A stretch of DNA of 64,000 bases. Source: Aquila chrysaetos chrysaetos (taxonomy: Eukaryota > Chordata > Aves > Accipitriformes > Accipitridae). Below, piece by piece: positions 1-14,145 of this stretch. Below the pieces are notes generated by a model that made no database searches, was not told where the DNA came from, and saw nothing but the letters and a program-made list of their open reading frames with translations. Every line of letters starts with the position of its first letter. The stretch's first letter is position 1. Made by a program: the position numbers and the translations under genes. The stretch spans positions 8,580,743-8,644,742 of the forward strand of contig NC_044027.1 of assembly GCF_900496995.4 (NCBI RefSeq), read 5' to 3'.

Positions 1-1873
1 ACATTATCCAACTCCCTCCCTCTTTTGCACAAAGCAGCATCTCTACCAGCAACTCTTCTGCAGCACCTGAGCTTACCTCCGACAGCCCTGGCACAACAGC
101 ATTGCCTCTTCAGCCAATGTTCTCATCCCACTACCAATAAACAGTGCTTTTAATAACGTTTCCTCTGAGGATACTCTTCGAAGCCACCCAGACTCCCTTA
201 CTCCTAAGCATATCTGATTCTATCAAGCACTCTGTGCAGCTTCCCTCAAAAAAAACAAGCTCTAAACCAGACTTGAATTCTCATCCAAGTTCTCATTTTG
301 ATGATTGTCTTCTGTTTTCACCTCTTTGAATTCAACTTAGACAAAGCCACATGTGATCTTAACCCACCAGCAAAGGGTGACCATGCATCATCACAGACCA
401 TGATGTACTTCTGGAGCATCCCCATCCCTCAACATTAGAAAGACTTGCCTCCATTCTGCTTTCTGTACTTCTCACAGCCACATTAAGGAGGTGTTGGCCA
501 ATTTTAGCCAGGAAGGATCAACAGGCTCTTAGTGCATCACAAGTTTCCTCCCACACCCTGTACAAGTCTAGAACTAATTTCTTCTTGTATATAAAGGCTA
601 TGGACTTTGCCTCAATACTGGGCTCTTCAAACCTCACCCCACTATTCCTACTTCATTCACTTCTACTGGTGATGGAAGAGCTGGGAACTAGAAAGCAGAC
701 AACATTAGAGCAACTGCCACAATTTTCATTCCCATATAAGCATCTTTTCATGCAGAAGGCAAGGAGATAATATTCCCCATGTCAAGACTCCTATGAACTT
801 CCTCCTACAGTGATAAATGGTTCAACTCCACAGATGGAATCAAAAGTGGACACAGAGTTTTACCTGCTGAATGGGAAAAGGTGGGGAGACATGGGCTGAT
901 TCAGAAGACAGAGGTGACCACTCTTTCCTGCCACCTACCCCTTCACCAACAAGCTATCTCAAGTTTACAAGTGACTAAATTAATATAGCACATCTCCTCA
1001 AACCTGGCTTCTTCAGCTTAAAGTGTGAAATAAAAAACCATAAAAAAGCATACCATCTGTGCAAGACACCATACAGAAAATTGAGTTTACACAGATGGGA
1101 CATATCACACACTCCCTTATGTCTCTATCAACACACCAGCTTTGCAAATCTGCCCTAAATAAAAACAAAATTGACAACACGTTATGTCTGAGGCCAGCAG
1201 GGCTGCATACGCCTAGCATGTACTTGGCAGAGTTTGGATTGTTCTCTCCACTTTTAACAAACAACTCACTTATAAATGGAAAACTTGCTAATGTTCAAGT
1301 ATTCTGCTGTGTTCAAATGTCAGGAGGATTGTATTCAACTAAGTCTCCTGGAGGGATCAACTAATTGGCCATCAAATTCATAGAGATGAAGCTGTAGGTT
1401 GCTTAAAAACTAGCAGGACATGACACAGCCTTCTTACGATCCACAGTAGGGACAAACACTGGTCTGGAACATTTTCTAGTTCCATTAACTCTTTACCAAC
1501 ACATAAAAATACCACTTTAAAGATGTTTGTTTTTACAAGTCACATTAGGTGAAGAATATAGTTGAACAATATAGCTGAACACATATGGAAATGCTTAAGC
1601 AGCAGCTCCATTTTCTGTCCAAGAAGTCTGTAGACAAACACAATAAACTTAAGTTACACACATGACAAAATGTACTACACAACACTCCCCCACCAAAAAA
1701 AAACAAAAACCCACACCAACAAAAAGAAAGACAAAAAGTGTGTTTTCTTAAGAAAAAAACTTCATGTATTTTGTAGGAGGAGCATCTGAGAGAGGAGGGA
1801 GTAGCTGAAACAGACATGTACAGAAATAGCAAAATACAGCTAAAGAGAATAAGGCACCAGAGACAAACCTTAC

Positions 1874-1936
1874 CAAGTAAGATCACATCTTCCTCTAGCC
1901 AGTATCATGTCTTGGACAGTGGTCAGCGGCCAATGC
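1874..1936 (-). CDS. candidate internal exon of unidentified minus-strand gene
   Basis: On the minus strand a pyrimidine-rich acceptor (TTCTTTTCCTTAG) precedes 63 bases that end at a strong donor (GTAAGG). Only one frame is open through the segment; it reads HWPLTTVQDMILARGRCDLT, entering with one base and leaving with two. The length is a multiple of three. I do not recognise the peptide. It would be the most downstream exon of the left-hand gene visible here. A splice-site pair of this quality can arise by chance in 20 kb, so this is a moderate call. Confidence 0.4.
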
Positions 1937-4900
1937 CTAAGGAAAAGAACTAGGCAGCTATATTCCCCAACACATTCCCTAAGCCTGCAACAACTTGTAG
2001 TTTAAGATTTCCACATGCCAGGTCTTCTGTATTGGTATGAAATAGACTTTATAGATCTTTCTTCCAAGAATATATCCAACCACTTTCATGCAAACTCTCA
2101 GCACCAGAGTCTTGTTGCAACAGCTGCCACATTGTATTCACCATGCAAGGAAATATTTATTTTTGTTTATTTTGAACTTCCTGCTTCCGTTTGATGTACC
2201 TACTTTTTGTTAGGCAATGAAAAACAAATGGGGAATGATTGCTTATCTTCTGTCCCACTCAGGCATCTTTTCTTCAGGCCCAGACATTCTTAATTTGCAA
2301 GCTGTTCCATACTTTATTATTGGAGGAGGCAGTACCTCATTTAGCCATAGCTGTAAACAGATAATTCCATTTTCTCACATTACTCTACATTTACTGACAC
2401 CACGTTTAACCTGTTAGTTTATCTTCCAATTGCACAGTATCATAAGGTAGGTACTTTTGCAGCTTTAGAGTTGACTATGCCAAAGTACTTCTAAATCCCT
2501 CAGAATTCGTTGTTTCTCTATCCATTGCCTTCCTCAGATCATCTCTGAGTGTTAAACAGCACAGGTCTCATATGACTCCTGTATCACTCTAACGCTAACC
2601 ACCCTCCACTATAATGATTACTTCTACACATTTTCTCACCTTTTAACCAGTCACTGCTTAGTTACTAAAGACCATTCTCTTTTATCCACAGAAAGATCAC
2701 TTGCCTTTAGAAGCTGTGGCAAAGGACCACGTCTGAAGCTGTTTAAGAATCTGAGGATACCATACACACTAGCACACCCTAACCCAGATGTCTGCTGAGC
2801 CTTTCAAGCCCTTGAAGATTCGTCCAGTGCAACTTCCTTTTACAAAAGACATGTTGACTCCTCCATGTTCATATAAAATCATGTGCCAAATAATTCTAAT
2901 CTATATTATACTTTTGACGATGCTGTACAATACAAAGCCAGATTTCTGTCTGCTGTTCCCCAAGCTCCCTGGAACTCTTTTGCAAGTTGGCATCTTATCA
3001 ATCCTATCTATTCTCTAATAGGGCTGAGGAGGTTTTAATTGAAAGGTTGCACACAAGTGTTAATAATTCAACAGTTTCTACCTTGAATCCCTCCTGGGCT
3101 CTAACATCCTGGTCCCTGCAGTCAGTTATTGTTCACTGCATTCTTGAATTCCTCCATTAATAGTTGGGTTTGAGGTGGGTTCTGGTAAAGAAGCCATGAG
3201 GAGCATAGGTGCCTCAGAAACTCATTTGTTTATTTTTGCTCCACCTTCTGCAAGTGATTCTTTCACACCCTAGTCTTCAAGGGTTTTTGCAAACTTTAGG
3301 CAAGCTTCTTATTCCCACCATATTTGGAAAAGAACTGTTACTTTTTATACTTTCTGAAAGCTGTTCCTCTAAGTTTTTGGCGTTTCAAAGTGTTTGTTCT
3401 TTTCTGTCTTCCTCACTTGGTCATGACTTCAGCTTTTGGAACGATGCCTCTGACTCTACAGCCTTTCTTCCCTGCTGTTTCACATCATAACTTTTCCCTC
3501 TCTCAATCGGCTTTTGATAGGGCTGAGGCATTTGCTCTGCAGTATAGTGCCTTTAAATAATCTTCACACTACCTACAAACATTTCACCCTTTTCACTGCT
3601 CTTTTCAGTTTCTTTTTAACAAGCTTCCTCATTCTGATGTACTTTCCCTTTTGAAATCAAATATCAGTTCACTGAAGTTTTTGGCTTGAATTACTTCTGC
3701 AAGGATTTTTAAGCACACTTGTGTTCACGCTTACAGAGGGCCACTGGCCATAAAATTTTGTACCAAGTTCTGCACAATTCCCAGGAGAAAGTCAAAAGTA
3801 TCTTCCTCTCTCTGGTTTCCCTGATCAGATGTTTCCCAAAGGCATCATTCCTGATGCCTAAGAGTACTGGGGTGCCAGTTTTCTCCCATTGTGTTTTCTA
3901 CTTTAAAGCTACATACTCTGTATTATTCTATACTCTTCCTATCTACAAGTTCCAAGAATTTCTAATCTTAAGGATTCTGTTATTAATACAGTTATTTTCC
4001 TGATTTGACATTTAGCTTTAAGACACCACACTATACCCCCATCGGTTTGAACCACTGTCATTTTTATGTAACCTGTAACTTGGTACTAGGGTGTTCCAAC
4101 TGATGTTTTCCTTCCATCGACTTTCTTACAGCCCTATTCAACAGTCTCACATAAAACCCAAATTCCCTAGGTCATCCACCTTACTTCTTAAGATTTCAGA
4201 GTCTGTCTAGAAATACATACATATTTGCTCCAATTTTCTTTTTTTTCATGTTATGTCAATGCTCATCTAAGGGGAAAAACTGTCTGCCGTATGATGAAAA
4301 TTTTCAATGACAAAGCAAACATGGTGGGTATAAGTTTTCGTGATAAAACAGCTACATTCAAGAAGAGCCAGGAAGTGTTGCTTGAATTATTATCTAATAC
4401 ATTCTTGCATCAAGCATTTTAGTTTCTTCTGGACTTCTAAAGTTTTTCTGCTATTATTTGCCAACAAAAAGGGCTACAGATGTGCATGATGGGAAAAAAG
4501 AACCAGCAAGTGTATTTTCTACTAGTCACGACAGACGAGAGACAAAACCTATACTAATTAAGTCAGCAACCCCAGGGGAAGGAGGGAAATCTTCCGATGT
4601 CTTTATTTTGGGGTTAACTTGTATATATTTGAAAAACTTACATGAACATGACAATGTACTTTGAAAATTTTCCATATTTATTATAATTTTAATGTGTCAA
4701 GGAACCTACACACTAAAACACACGAGAACGGACCTGATCATCAGCGCTTCCTAAGTCCCTTAAAAGGGAAAAACCAAAGAAGAGTAATTTATCATACAGA
4801 GCCACATGGAAGTCTAGAGGCAAAGAAAGTCGGTGAAATCACTAGAGAAAGGCTGCATGTACTAGACTGAATGACTTATTTAGATACTGAGAAAGAGAAG

Positions 4901-6508
4901 AAAAAATGTAGTTACAAACTGCTGTTGGATTTTGTTTCCTATCACCCAAAACCTGACACTTGATAACCTGCCACTCTTGAAAAGCAGATAGTTCAGCTTA
5001 TTTCTCAATTTATCATTTTGAGTCTTCCTTGTTCATTCTACAGAAAATGTGAAAGTTATTAATTACTCTTCAAGAAAGGTAATTAGTATTTAGCTATTAC
5101 TCATCATGTAAGTACAGAATAACTGTTTGCATTACTTCTGTTACGTTGTCCTTAGCAAATACATAAACACCAAGAAAGATGAATCCACAGGACAGAAACA
5201 GTTCTGCTCATCTCAAGAAATTAAAAATAATCACTCTCTGTGGAAGTTCAGCATCAAATGCATCACTGACTGAAACATGTTCTTTAGAACCTCAAAGAAA
5301 AGCAACAAATGACAGGACCTTGCAAGCGGTTTATTTTCATTGCTCACTGAAAAATAACTATGACAGTTATTTAACCCTCACTCAACTCTTCCTGTTGGTA
5401 TTCATGTTGATGCTGATCATGTTTGACACCTCAAAATAGCATGTCAGTAAGAAAATAAGCTATAACTGAAAACTTCTCATTAAGTATGATTTTGCTTTTC
5501 AAACACCCATTATGCTAATAATACTGCCTTTTACCGAAGTATAAAATAAGGTAAAGAAATGGCTGAAAGATTGGATGCTGGACATAATGTTACAACATTT
5601 TTAAGTCAAAGGTTAAATCCTCACAAAAAGAAAGACAAAGTTACTGGAGAGAAAACAAAAAGCATCAGCCCTAATATTAAAAACACTGGTTAAACATGTC
5701 AGATGACTATACCGCGAGTTATGAAATGGGATTTAGGCATCAGTAAGTATTCAAGTGCTATTGTTCATTCAGCTGAGCCATTCGTTATCCTATCTCTGTT
5801 CCTGAAGCTGCTACAGTTATATAGACAAAGACCCCCCCTTATAATACCTAGCACTTGAAACAGCACAGAAAAAGTGGAAGTGATTAATGTTGTTACACTA
5901 TGTTTCACACCTATTTTAAATTGCCTTGAGTAACAATCACTACCTACTGCTCTAAATCACACCAAAGAAGCCGCAGAATCTGCCAGTTGGTTGTTCAGCA
6001 TTGACTCATCCCTTTAAGAAAAACTATGGGCCTTGCAGTTACACTTTTTACAGGGTTTGAGAGTACAACACTCAGTAATGAGAAAGAACAAAGAAAGGCT
6101 GGATCCCAGGCAAGCCAGACCCACCACTTTCTATGGCCTCTGTTACTCTAAGTAGTAACAGTAATCCCAGGGCAGACTTTCTGTCACATCTCTGGGATGT
6201 AGCTGCAGGTACAGCACCTGAACCACACCACACGCTCCGCACGGACTTCTCCTGTTAAGAATTTCAGTTGTACGTTTAAAGTGTTTAGATTTTCATTTAC
6301 CATCTAGAATAAAGCCTACCAGTAGAATAACAAATACCAAAGGCGGCAAACTAACATAAAAATAAAGGAACATACAAGACACCGTGAGAACAGGTTTGGG
6401 GGGGGGGAATGTTGACATCATCTTCCAGGGTAAATTGAAGGAATTCTCAATGCTCAGGACAATATGGCCCAAGGGAAATGGTAATGGGAGAGAAATAAAT
6501 TCTTTCAC

Positions 6509-6652
6509 CTCTGGGTTGAAATCCAAGTCAGGCTGGTAGTAGCCAAGAACCATTAGCTTAACATCTGCTAGCTGTTTGGTAACCCATGTGAAGTGAGTTA
6601 TATTCCTTAGTGTCCACATCACAGTCCCACTAATTGGCACCATGTTGGCAAT
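6509..6652 (-). CDS. internal coding exon of unidentified minus-strand gene
   Basis: This is the best coding candidate in the left 20 kb. On the minus strand the acceptor CTCTCTGTTTAG is followed by 144 bases, exactly 48 codons, open and phase 0 at both ends, up to a donor GTGAAA. The peptide starts IANMVPISGTVMWTLRN, contains an N-glycosylation sequon (NIT) and ends YYQPDLDFNPE. Downstream of the donor the frame stays open for a hydrophobic stretch, so a longer exon or a retained-intron form is possible. The sequon and composition fit an extracellular or luminal segment, but I cannot name the family. Confidence 0.55.
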
Positions 6653-7499
6653 CTAAACAGAGAGGTTAGAGTCTGAACATACAGCAAGTATGAACTACAA
6701 GATTAGTCAACTTCAGTTTTGAGTACATATGTGTTAAATTATACATTTGGTATATGTAACTCCACCTAATTGCCCCACCATCCTGTTCTGCTCTCAGAAT
6801 AAAATCGTAAATCCAAGCAAGCCAACAAACTGTCATCATTCCCTTGTCAAGTATACAGTTTCTGAATTAGTAAGACACATTAAGTCTATTACTATTCAAA
6901 GTAACTTAAGCAACTGCTTAAATTTTAAGCAAAATACTGTACAGCATAAAGTTAAGTATGAGCTAAAGTGCTCAGATAGTAGGTACCAATATCCATAAAA
7001 ATAGTATCTTTTTCTTAATTTCAGTTTTTAACTACAAAACGCAACACTCACTCAAAAGGCAGTAACAATATAGTCTTATAAATCCCAAATAACAAGGCTC
7101 TTTCCTCTTTGTCTTTCCTTCTTCTGCAGCTTCCCAACAAAGAGTGCAAAGGAACAAAGCTGACCCAAGAACAAGACCTATTAACTTTTAGAAAATTATC
7201 CTTTGTATTTCCCGATGGTAAAATATTGGTGTCCAAGGACAAAAAAAAAAAGTTATCTCTTGATAAATAGCAATAAAAAAATTGATTTTTCATACTATCT
7301 TAATATGACAGCATAAAAAACAGTCTAAACTATGAAGGAAGGAAACTCATGTTACAGTTTAGAAACTGTTCCTGATATTTACACATGACTTCAGTTTAAA
7401 GAACTGCTTGTGATGGGAACATGATGAAAGCTGTTTAGCATGAAGGGAGATATAAATGAAGCCAAAAGAAGGATCTTTGCCAGAACTCTACCAGAAAAC

Positions 7500-7611
7500 A
7501 GAATCACAGAGTAAGTTAGTTTGGGAGGGACCTCTGGAGGTTTCCAATCCAATCGGCTGCTCAAAGGATGGCCAACTTCACAGTTGGATGAGGTTGCCCA
7601 AGGATATTTTA
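7500..7611 (-). repeat. CR1 LINE 3'-end fragment
   Basis: The plus strand reads AATCACAGAGTAAGTTAGTTT then GGGAGGGACCTCTGGAGG, the reverse complement of the conserved 3' end of avian CR1 retroposons. It continues with the region corresponding to 'gatgaggttgcccaaggat'. Only about 110 bases are recognisable, so it is an old, strongly 5'-truncated copy inserted in minus orientation. Confidence 0.75.
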
Positions 7612-8003
7612 GATGAAAGCACAACATAGTACAATGCCCTGCAAAATCCACGTATAAAGAAATTGTTCTTGCTAGCCGAATACCCCTTTCATTTACCACT
7701 GCTCTGGAAAGATTCAAGTTCTAAGCTGTTTTGAAAAGTAATAATGGCTAGCTGCCATTAAGAACAGTGACAAACTGAAAAGGAAACAAATCTAAATATC
7801 CATTAGTACCAAGGTTTGGAGAACTTAACCTGGTAGAATGCAGCCTTGAGGACAGGAGACTGTCTGAGAGAGCTTCGAAGGTATAATCCTCCCAAGATCC
7901 ATGTTTTATCTTATCTTGGAAAGGTATGTTCAAACCCTCTTAAGAAAAACGCAGGCAGTGGCAAGAGGCCAGCCTGCAGGAAAAGAAACACCACCCGCCC
8001 GCG

Positions 8004-8016
8004 CCCCCCCCCCCCC
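8004..8016. repeat. poly(C) run, 13 bases
   Basis: A homopolymer of 13 C lies in a small GC-rich patch (CCACCCGCCCGCG) within AT-rich DNA. A shorter G run of about 10 lies at 6398-6407. No gene overlaps either run. Confidence 0.9.
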
Positions 8017-9798
8017 AAGTCTGCATTCCACAGCCATGTTCAAAGGGATGGATTTTTTTTCTTCTTGTGCAAGAAACACTTGCAGAGTTAACATCTATAG
8101 AATTTGATAGCATCTAAGTTGCCTTAAACATGAACAGTCTGCTTCTTTTAGCACAGGGTGCTAAGCATTGCCTGGCTTACCTGTCCTCTGACAAAGCCAG
8201 ACCAGCTTAACTTCTACAAAAACACGCTGCCAGTTCTAGTGTCTGCACACATGCTGCCAAGGATTTTGTATTCTTTTTTTCAAGAGCTTGGTGTACCAAG
8301 GGATCCTTCTGATACAGCAAGACCACTCCTTCCTCAGAGCTACAATATCACTGCCAGGCCTGGTATCTGCTTCAGGCAGCAAGGATAAAACCTTCTTTTT
8401 CCCATCACTGACTACAAAAACCTCTAGGTGGATCTTTTCGTATTCTCTTCTATAACTTTGAGAAGTAGAATAGGATCATGCCACAGTTTTTAAATGTCAG
8501 ACAAATTCCTTCTGCTTGAAGACACGTTATTATTAGCTTCTTTTAAAATCACACCACTGCAAATAATCATATTGACACTTGAGGTGGGATCTCCTGTACT
8601 GACATCTGAAAGAGGGTTAAGGGAGTGATGACTGCCAGGAGGCTAACACAAGCTGGAAGAAACCAGGCTAGCACCAAAGACATAGCTATTGCAACTGTTC
8701 TGCCTTTGGCTGCATTCAGCCCACCGAGCTGCCAGTTCAGGATAGACTGAAGTAAATCTTCAGAACTAATTCCTGATGCTACACGAGTTAGTTGTGTGAT
8801 ACCGTCCAAGTAAAGGTTATAATCAAGCAATGCAGTGAACTGCTTTATTGAGCAGCTCTAACATGCACTTCTGAACCCTCATGTAAGTATCAAGTAAGTA
8901 TTGATAATCAAATAAATGTTTTCTCACAAAACCAAGTATAGAAATAATACCAAATTCATGAGTTTCCTGAGAGTAATTCCTCTCCATTTGGAAAACAGGA
9001 GGGGTCCAAGAAAGAAATCCTTCTCTGCAGGGGAGGGAGGCAGGAAGGAAGGAAATGTGAATTACATACACCTCTGGATAAGTCCCCCTTTAAAAAAAAA
9101 GGAAGGAAATTAGAGTTAACTAAAAAGAGCATGTTTAGCATCACTGCACAAGCTGGGGAAAAAGCCCTAGGAAATCCTGGCTAAAGATAATGCTGCCTCC
9201 TCCTGTCACTGTTGGGCTTTCCACAGTCATTGTGACAGGGAGAGGTTAAAGGTCCTTTTTCACTCTTTCATTTGCAGCACCACTTTGAAGTTACCTACAA
9301 ATCAGAGTCACTATTTGATGATCACCTCTCCCCTATGTCATCCTACACTTTTTTGTAATAGGGCTGTTAAAAAACATGTGTTTTCACTTTTTTTTTTTAT
9401 TAAAAAAGGATAACTCATAACTGAGCAGAGACAAAGGCTCTGTTGATACAACAACATGTGGATTAAATCTGAAAGGAGAAAGAAAGCTGTTTTATTAAAC
9501 TGACAATCCTGCACAGAGGGCTTATATCTAAATTGGTGTAATAAATCAATAGGAAAGATTTCTCTTTGGCTGAAACAACCATTTGTTTAGGCATGGAACA
9601 AGAGCATTTTAAAATTGCTCTGGACACTACACAAAAGGGTTTCTTCAGTTTTGTTCTTTTTTACTTTCTCTTGTATTTTAAGTATATCCCTAAAGTTTTG
9701 CATTTGCTTTACTTAAAAATATTTACTTCTTGGCACTTAAACGTATGACAAATCAGCCAGCCAGCACCTCTGGGCTCTTAGCTAAGCTGCTTCTACTG

Positions 9799-9827
<29 letters not shown>
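9799..9827. repeat. poly(A) tract, 29 bases
   Basis: An uninterrupted run of 29 A on the plus strand. No retroposon body is visible immediately upstream, so it may be a simple expansion rather than the tail of a processed insertion. Confidence 0.9.
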
Positions 9828-9830
<3 letters not shown>

Positions 9831-12800
9831 GCTTGCTTCATTTACATTATTACATAGACAGAAGACTGGCCTAAATTTATGCTTTCCCCCATTATGGTCT
9901 TCTCCTGTATTTTTATAAACACATGTTCTACTTCTTCCCTTAAATACTATTAGCAGTGGCTTTTTCACTCTTACTTAAGCAGGAAACACTCTCCAGTTGT
10001 TGCTACCTACCCATATCAGACAGCAATTTGTCCCACAACGTCTTCTGAGACCCATACAATAATCTGCCATATCAGCATGTCAATCTGGAGGTAGGCTAAC
10101 GGCAGGGAGGTGCTCAAGAAACTGCAGTCACAACACCATCCTCAAAATACTGCCCAGAAACATGCATTTGGTCTCCAGATCCCAAGACGACAAGCTGCTG
10201 CTGATGCACAGTGAAAAATAAGGAGGACTTGGCAGAACATTTTAAGTACGACACTGATCGTAACTATAGATGGGACCAAGAACTGTAGCCGTCTTTTTAA
10301 TAAAAATCAGATGGTACCCAGAACTGATTTCAGAGCTAAAGCAAAGATGACACTAGCATCTACTAAGTACATTTAATACATCATGCCATGAAGATGGCAT
10401 TGGCTAATCCATGCAAACATGTCACCACACAACTCCAGCTAGTCTTCAAAGAATGACAAAGACTAAAACATAAATCATCATAAAAATAAACTTTCAGTTC
10501 CACAGAAATGTTGTGTGAGAAAATATTTGTAGGAGATGCTACTCAACACTGGAAGAAAGTGTTTCATATCAGCATCTTGGAGCTCCTCTTCAGTACGTTC
10601 TGTAGATGTCACTGGCTCCTAGATTACTGTTATTTTTTAGAACTCCCGAACTATATGTGTAGTAAAACACTTGAGGGCACCTACATATGGGATGAAGTAG
10701 AACACTGACAGGGTGAAGATTTTGGCTAAAGCCTCTGTCATTCAAAATGTCATTTCTAATATCATTTACAGAAATCACAAGAGCTGAGGCTTTTCAAAAT
10801 CATTAAAAATACAATCCCCAGCCCCACAGATAAAAATGCTTTAGGCTTGGTAACTATTTTTTTTCTACCAGGGAAGCCCTTATTTATTCCATTTCACCTT
10901 AAATTCCATTTGCCAGTCAGGCAAATAAAAGTTTCCTCAGAAACTACAGCCAATGCAGTCACTCAGATGCCATCCCCGATACCTTGACCATCCAGCCTGC
11001 CTTGCCTGCTGCCCTACTCCCAACTCACTGAAACAATCCAGGAGGCCACACAATGGCCACAGGATCAGGTCTGGGCTCCTCGCTCTCCCCAACCCACTGC
11101 CTTTGCCCCAGAGAAGCTGCTATTGCCACTCTCCCATGAGAGGTGGTGGGAGACAAGTTATTGTGCGTGTAGCCCAACAGCTGTTTTGCACGGCTGCCTC
11201 GCCAAGACCTTACTGTAAGAGCTGCTCACCTTGTTCCAATCAACTGCCTTACAGTCTGCAGAAGTCTCTCCACAGTGCTTCTTTCCATACATCTGCAGCC
11301 ACCCACACGGTACCATGTCTCAGCTCAGCTTCTGCTGCCTCCTCACATACCCTCTCACTGGGACAGACATGAAGGACTCCCGACAAGGAACATCTCAGCT
11401 TTCCTTCCTTACTCTAGGCAATCACTCTTTGCCAAAAAGTTAACAAGGAGCCATGCTAGTGGGACAGAAAGGGAAGGTGCAAGAGGAGATTAAAAACTAG
11501 GAGAGGAAAAAGTACTTGTCAGGCCATCTTTTTCTTATTATTCTGCTTTAATTTTGGAGAAGTGGAGTCTCATGGCCGTTAGAGTTCATAGAAGCAGTAT
11601 ATAGTTCTTTAGGATACCAAGCAAAGTACTACCTTCTGGCTGTAGCACAGAATCTGCTTTGATAAACTCTCAGGTTGTCAATGTCTGCCACCTTCAACCC
11701 ACAGACGATAAAGCTGTCACCTCTGAGTAAAGCTAAACCCCTGGTAAGAAAGATGTGCCAGTCCCAGCTGGAAGGAATACTTCCCAGTAAGGAGAGGGGT
11801 CAGTCAGCCAGACGACTGGTTTCTGTTCATAGCTGTTACTGCCCTATTCTGTGACCTTATTCAAATCACATCCCCACGCAATGCCTCTTCTCTCATCTTT
11901 GAGAGACACACGAGCACCACCAATGAGTGGCTACATAGAACCCAGCTACTAGCAGTAATGCTAACACAGAAGCGGGAATTTAGAGGCTAAGTAAAGTAAT
12001 ATATTAAAGCTGAGGTTTATGCTATGTAGGCATGGTTCCAGCAGAGGAAACATGCACTTCAGTTTTGCCAAGCCTAACCAGTGTGGGTATGATTCAGTGC
12101 TAATTGCTAAGAAAAACATTTCAAGTTACACCGGTTTGGTATGCTTTTTTAAAAGCAAAACAAGGTATGCTTTGGACAAAGTTAAGTTTATGTTTATGTT
12201 GACAGACAGTCTGACTCCTGCATATAAAGAATACTTCTCCTTGGACGAAAAACTAAAAACATCATGAGAAGTCAAAAGTAATGCACATGATCTGGCTCTA
12301 TAATCTTGCCATAACAGAAAAAGCACGAAAGCAGCTGAGCAATAATCATGGTCTTAAATGTGACTTCTCTGACTCCTGCTTTGTTCAATATTTTAATTTT
12401 ATTTTTAAAAAATTCTAACACACTTCAGATTTCAAAGCACATTTATATACATTGATTAATTCTCCCAAAGTAAAAATCATTATCCTCTTTATTACAGAAG
12501 GAAAGTGAAACAAGACACGATAAGGCACAAAAGGAACTGATGTAAGGGCTGCAATTAAAACCCAAGAGTTTCTGAAGCAACTTACTGTTTCTAAAGGATT
12601 TTTTTTTTAAAAGATGATAGCAACAATACAAAAAAAGTTCCAAAATGGATATACATTAGGATCAAGGCAGCTTATGAGGTAAAGGCCAGGAGAAAAGCAA
12701 GTATTTTACATTAATTAATCCACATTTGGAAAACTACAGTGAATTATCTAAGAGATTGTTGCTATGTTCCATACACAGCACAAGCATTAAATCAGCCCAC

Positions 12801-13232
12801 AATGTAGTCAATGGTGCCTTCCATCATAAGATAGCAAAGTATATAGGGTAATCCATCCCTGGCTTCACACTTTCTACTCTGGGGCAGCAAATTACATTTG
12901 CATCAGGACTTTTCTCTGAAGAGTATGTGGTGAATGCTGTCTGACAGCTGTCTCACCATGCGTTATTCAAGAGTGCCCTCTAACGAAGCTGCACCTACAT
13001 TTCAGAACACATACAGGGGAGACTAGAAAAACCCCAAATGAGACTTTCCAGAAATTTCTCATTAAACATCAAGCTTTGTTTCCATTTGAACAAAAGGGGA
13101 AAACAGAGGATAGACACTAACTGGTGACTGCTCCTGCACAGACATTTTATATTTCCTTGTATTATGCAAACCCTCATTGGTAAATATCTCAGTAGGCAGC
13201 AGTACTAAACGAAGATAGATGGGAAAACTCAC

Positions 13233-13323
13233 AGTTCTCCCATTCTGAGAGAAGAAAGGATACTGAATCAGATGGGGTCCCAGGGCATTTAACCCAGTAC
13301 AATTTTTTAAGATAAACTGAGTT
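13233..13323 (-). CDS. candidate internal exon of unidentified minus-strand gene
   Basis: On the minus strand, 91 bases after an AG run to a strong donor (GTGAGT). The open frame reads 30 codons starting TQFILKNCTGLNALG and ending FFSQNGRT, with an NCT sequon. It enters with one base, which fits the two-base exit phase of the candidate exon at 14077-14145. The acceptor has a poor pyrimidine tract. A better acceptor (TTTCTTCTCTCAG) lies inside the segment only 12 bases from the donor, which weakens the call. Confidence 0.3.
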
Positions 13324-14076
13324 CTACACAATCTACTTCACCTGTAAGGAACTGTTGGGTAACTTTTCAACATGGGATGCTGTTAAACCAATCTTTACAA
13401 AAATAAGTATCACGAATGAAGTTCACGAATCAAAATGGAATCCTCATAAATCTATTCACTAATACACCGCTGTACCATAAAATATTGAATTGAAAGGATG
13501 TCTTCATCTAAGAGTGGTCACACAAACTACAGTGATGAAACAGTATTTGTTATAAGTTTGTACAACCAGTACTTGGTTTACTGTCAAGTAAACCTACCCA
13601 CATAAACTAATAAAACACCCTGCAAACAGAAGATATTTGTATTACTTTCAGAAACAAACTCCACACAAAAAAGCTGATACTGATATTCAGAACAGAAATT
13701 AATTTAAATAATCTCGAGGTCAAATTGTCAGAATAGGGCTGTTCCTCTTAAAGACCTACCTATAAATACGCAATGAGGGCACAGCTGCTCAGTGTGGGAT
13801 CAGAACAGTCATAGCAGCCTATGCAACTGTTGCCCTCATCCTCCCACCCCATCCTGCACCAAGGCACTCCTCTCAGTTGTCCCCCAAACACCCAAGCTTT
13901 GAGCATAACGTGAAAGAGATCGACAACGTAATCAAAATTGAAAATTGAACAGAAACTATAAAGCGGCAGGAATTCCTTGAGCTGCACTGCCCCCATCCTG
14001 CCCAATGTGGAGTTTGCCCCCATATTGTCAAATGCCTTTAAACAGACTCAGGTCCAGAGAGGCACAGCAAACTCAC

Positions 14077-14145
14077 CCCTGAAGGAGGACGGTGAAGTTG
14101 TTATCTGCTGAGTGATGTCTGCGGAATTCCACTGCCACCACAGAG
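14077..14145 (-). CDS. candidate internal exon of unidentified minus-strand gene
   Basis: On the minus strand the acceptor GCTTCCTTGCAG and donor GGGTGAGT flank 69 bases. One open frame reads SVVAVEFRRHHSADNNFTVL followed by LQ, with an NFT sequon; a second frame is also open (LWWQWNSADITQQ). Both splice sites are good and the length is a multiple of three. I do not recognise the product. The exit phase of the first frame fits the next candidate exon at 13233-13323. Confidence 0.45.

Noticed and set aside
8567-8830. Minus-strand frame with a hydrophobic segment, considered as a viral envelope-like or last-exon fragment
   Set aside because: No recognised envelope motif, no long terminal repeats nearby and no clear acceptor at its start. 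Not enough to call a gene or an endogenous retrovirus.
10953-11372. 139-codon plus-strand frame in a GC-richer patch
   Set aside because: Ser/Pro/His/Cys-rich with no domain, other frames open alongside, and no matching splice sites.
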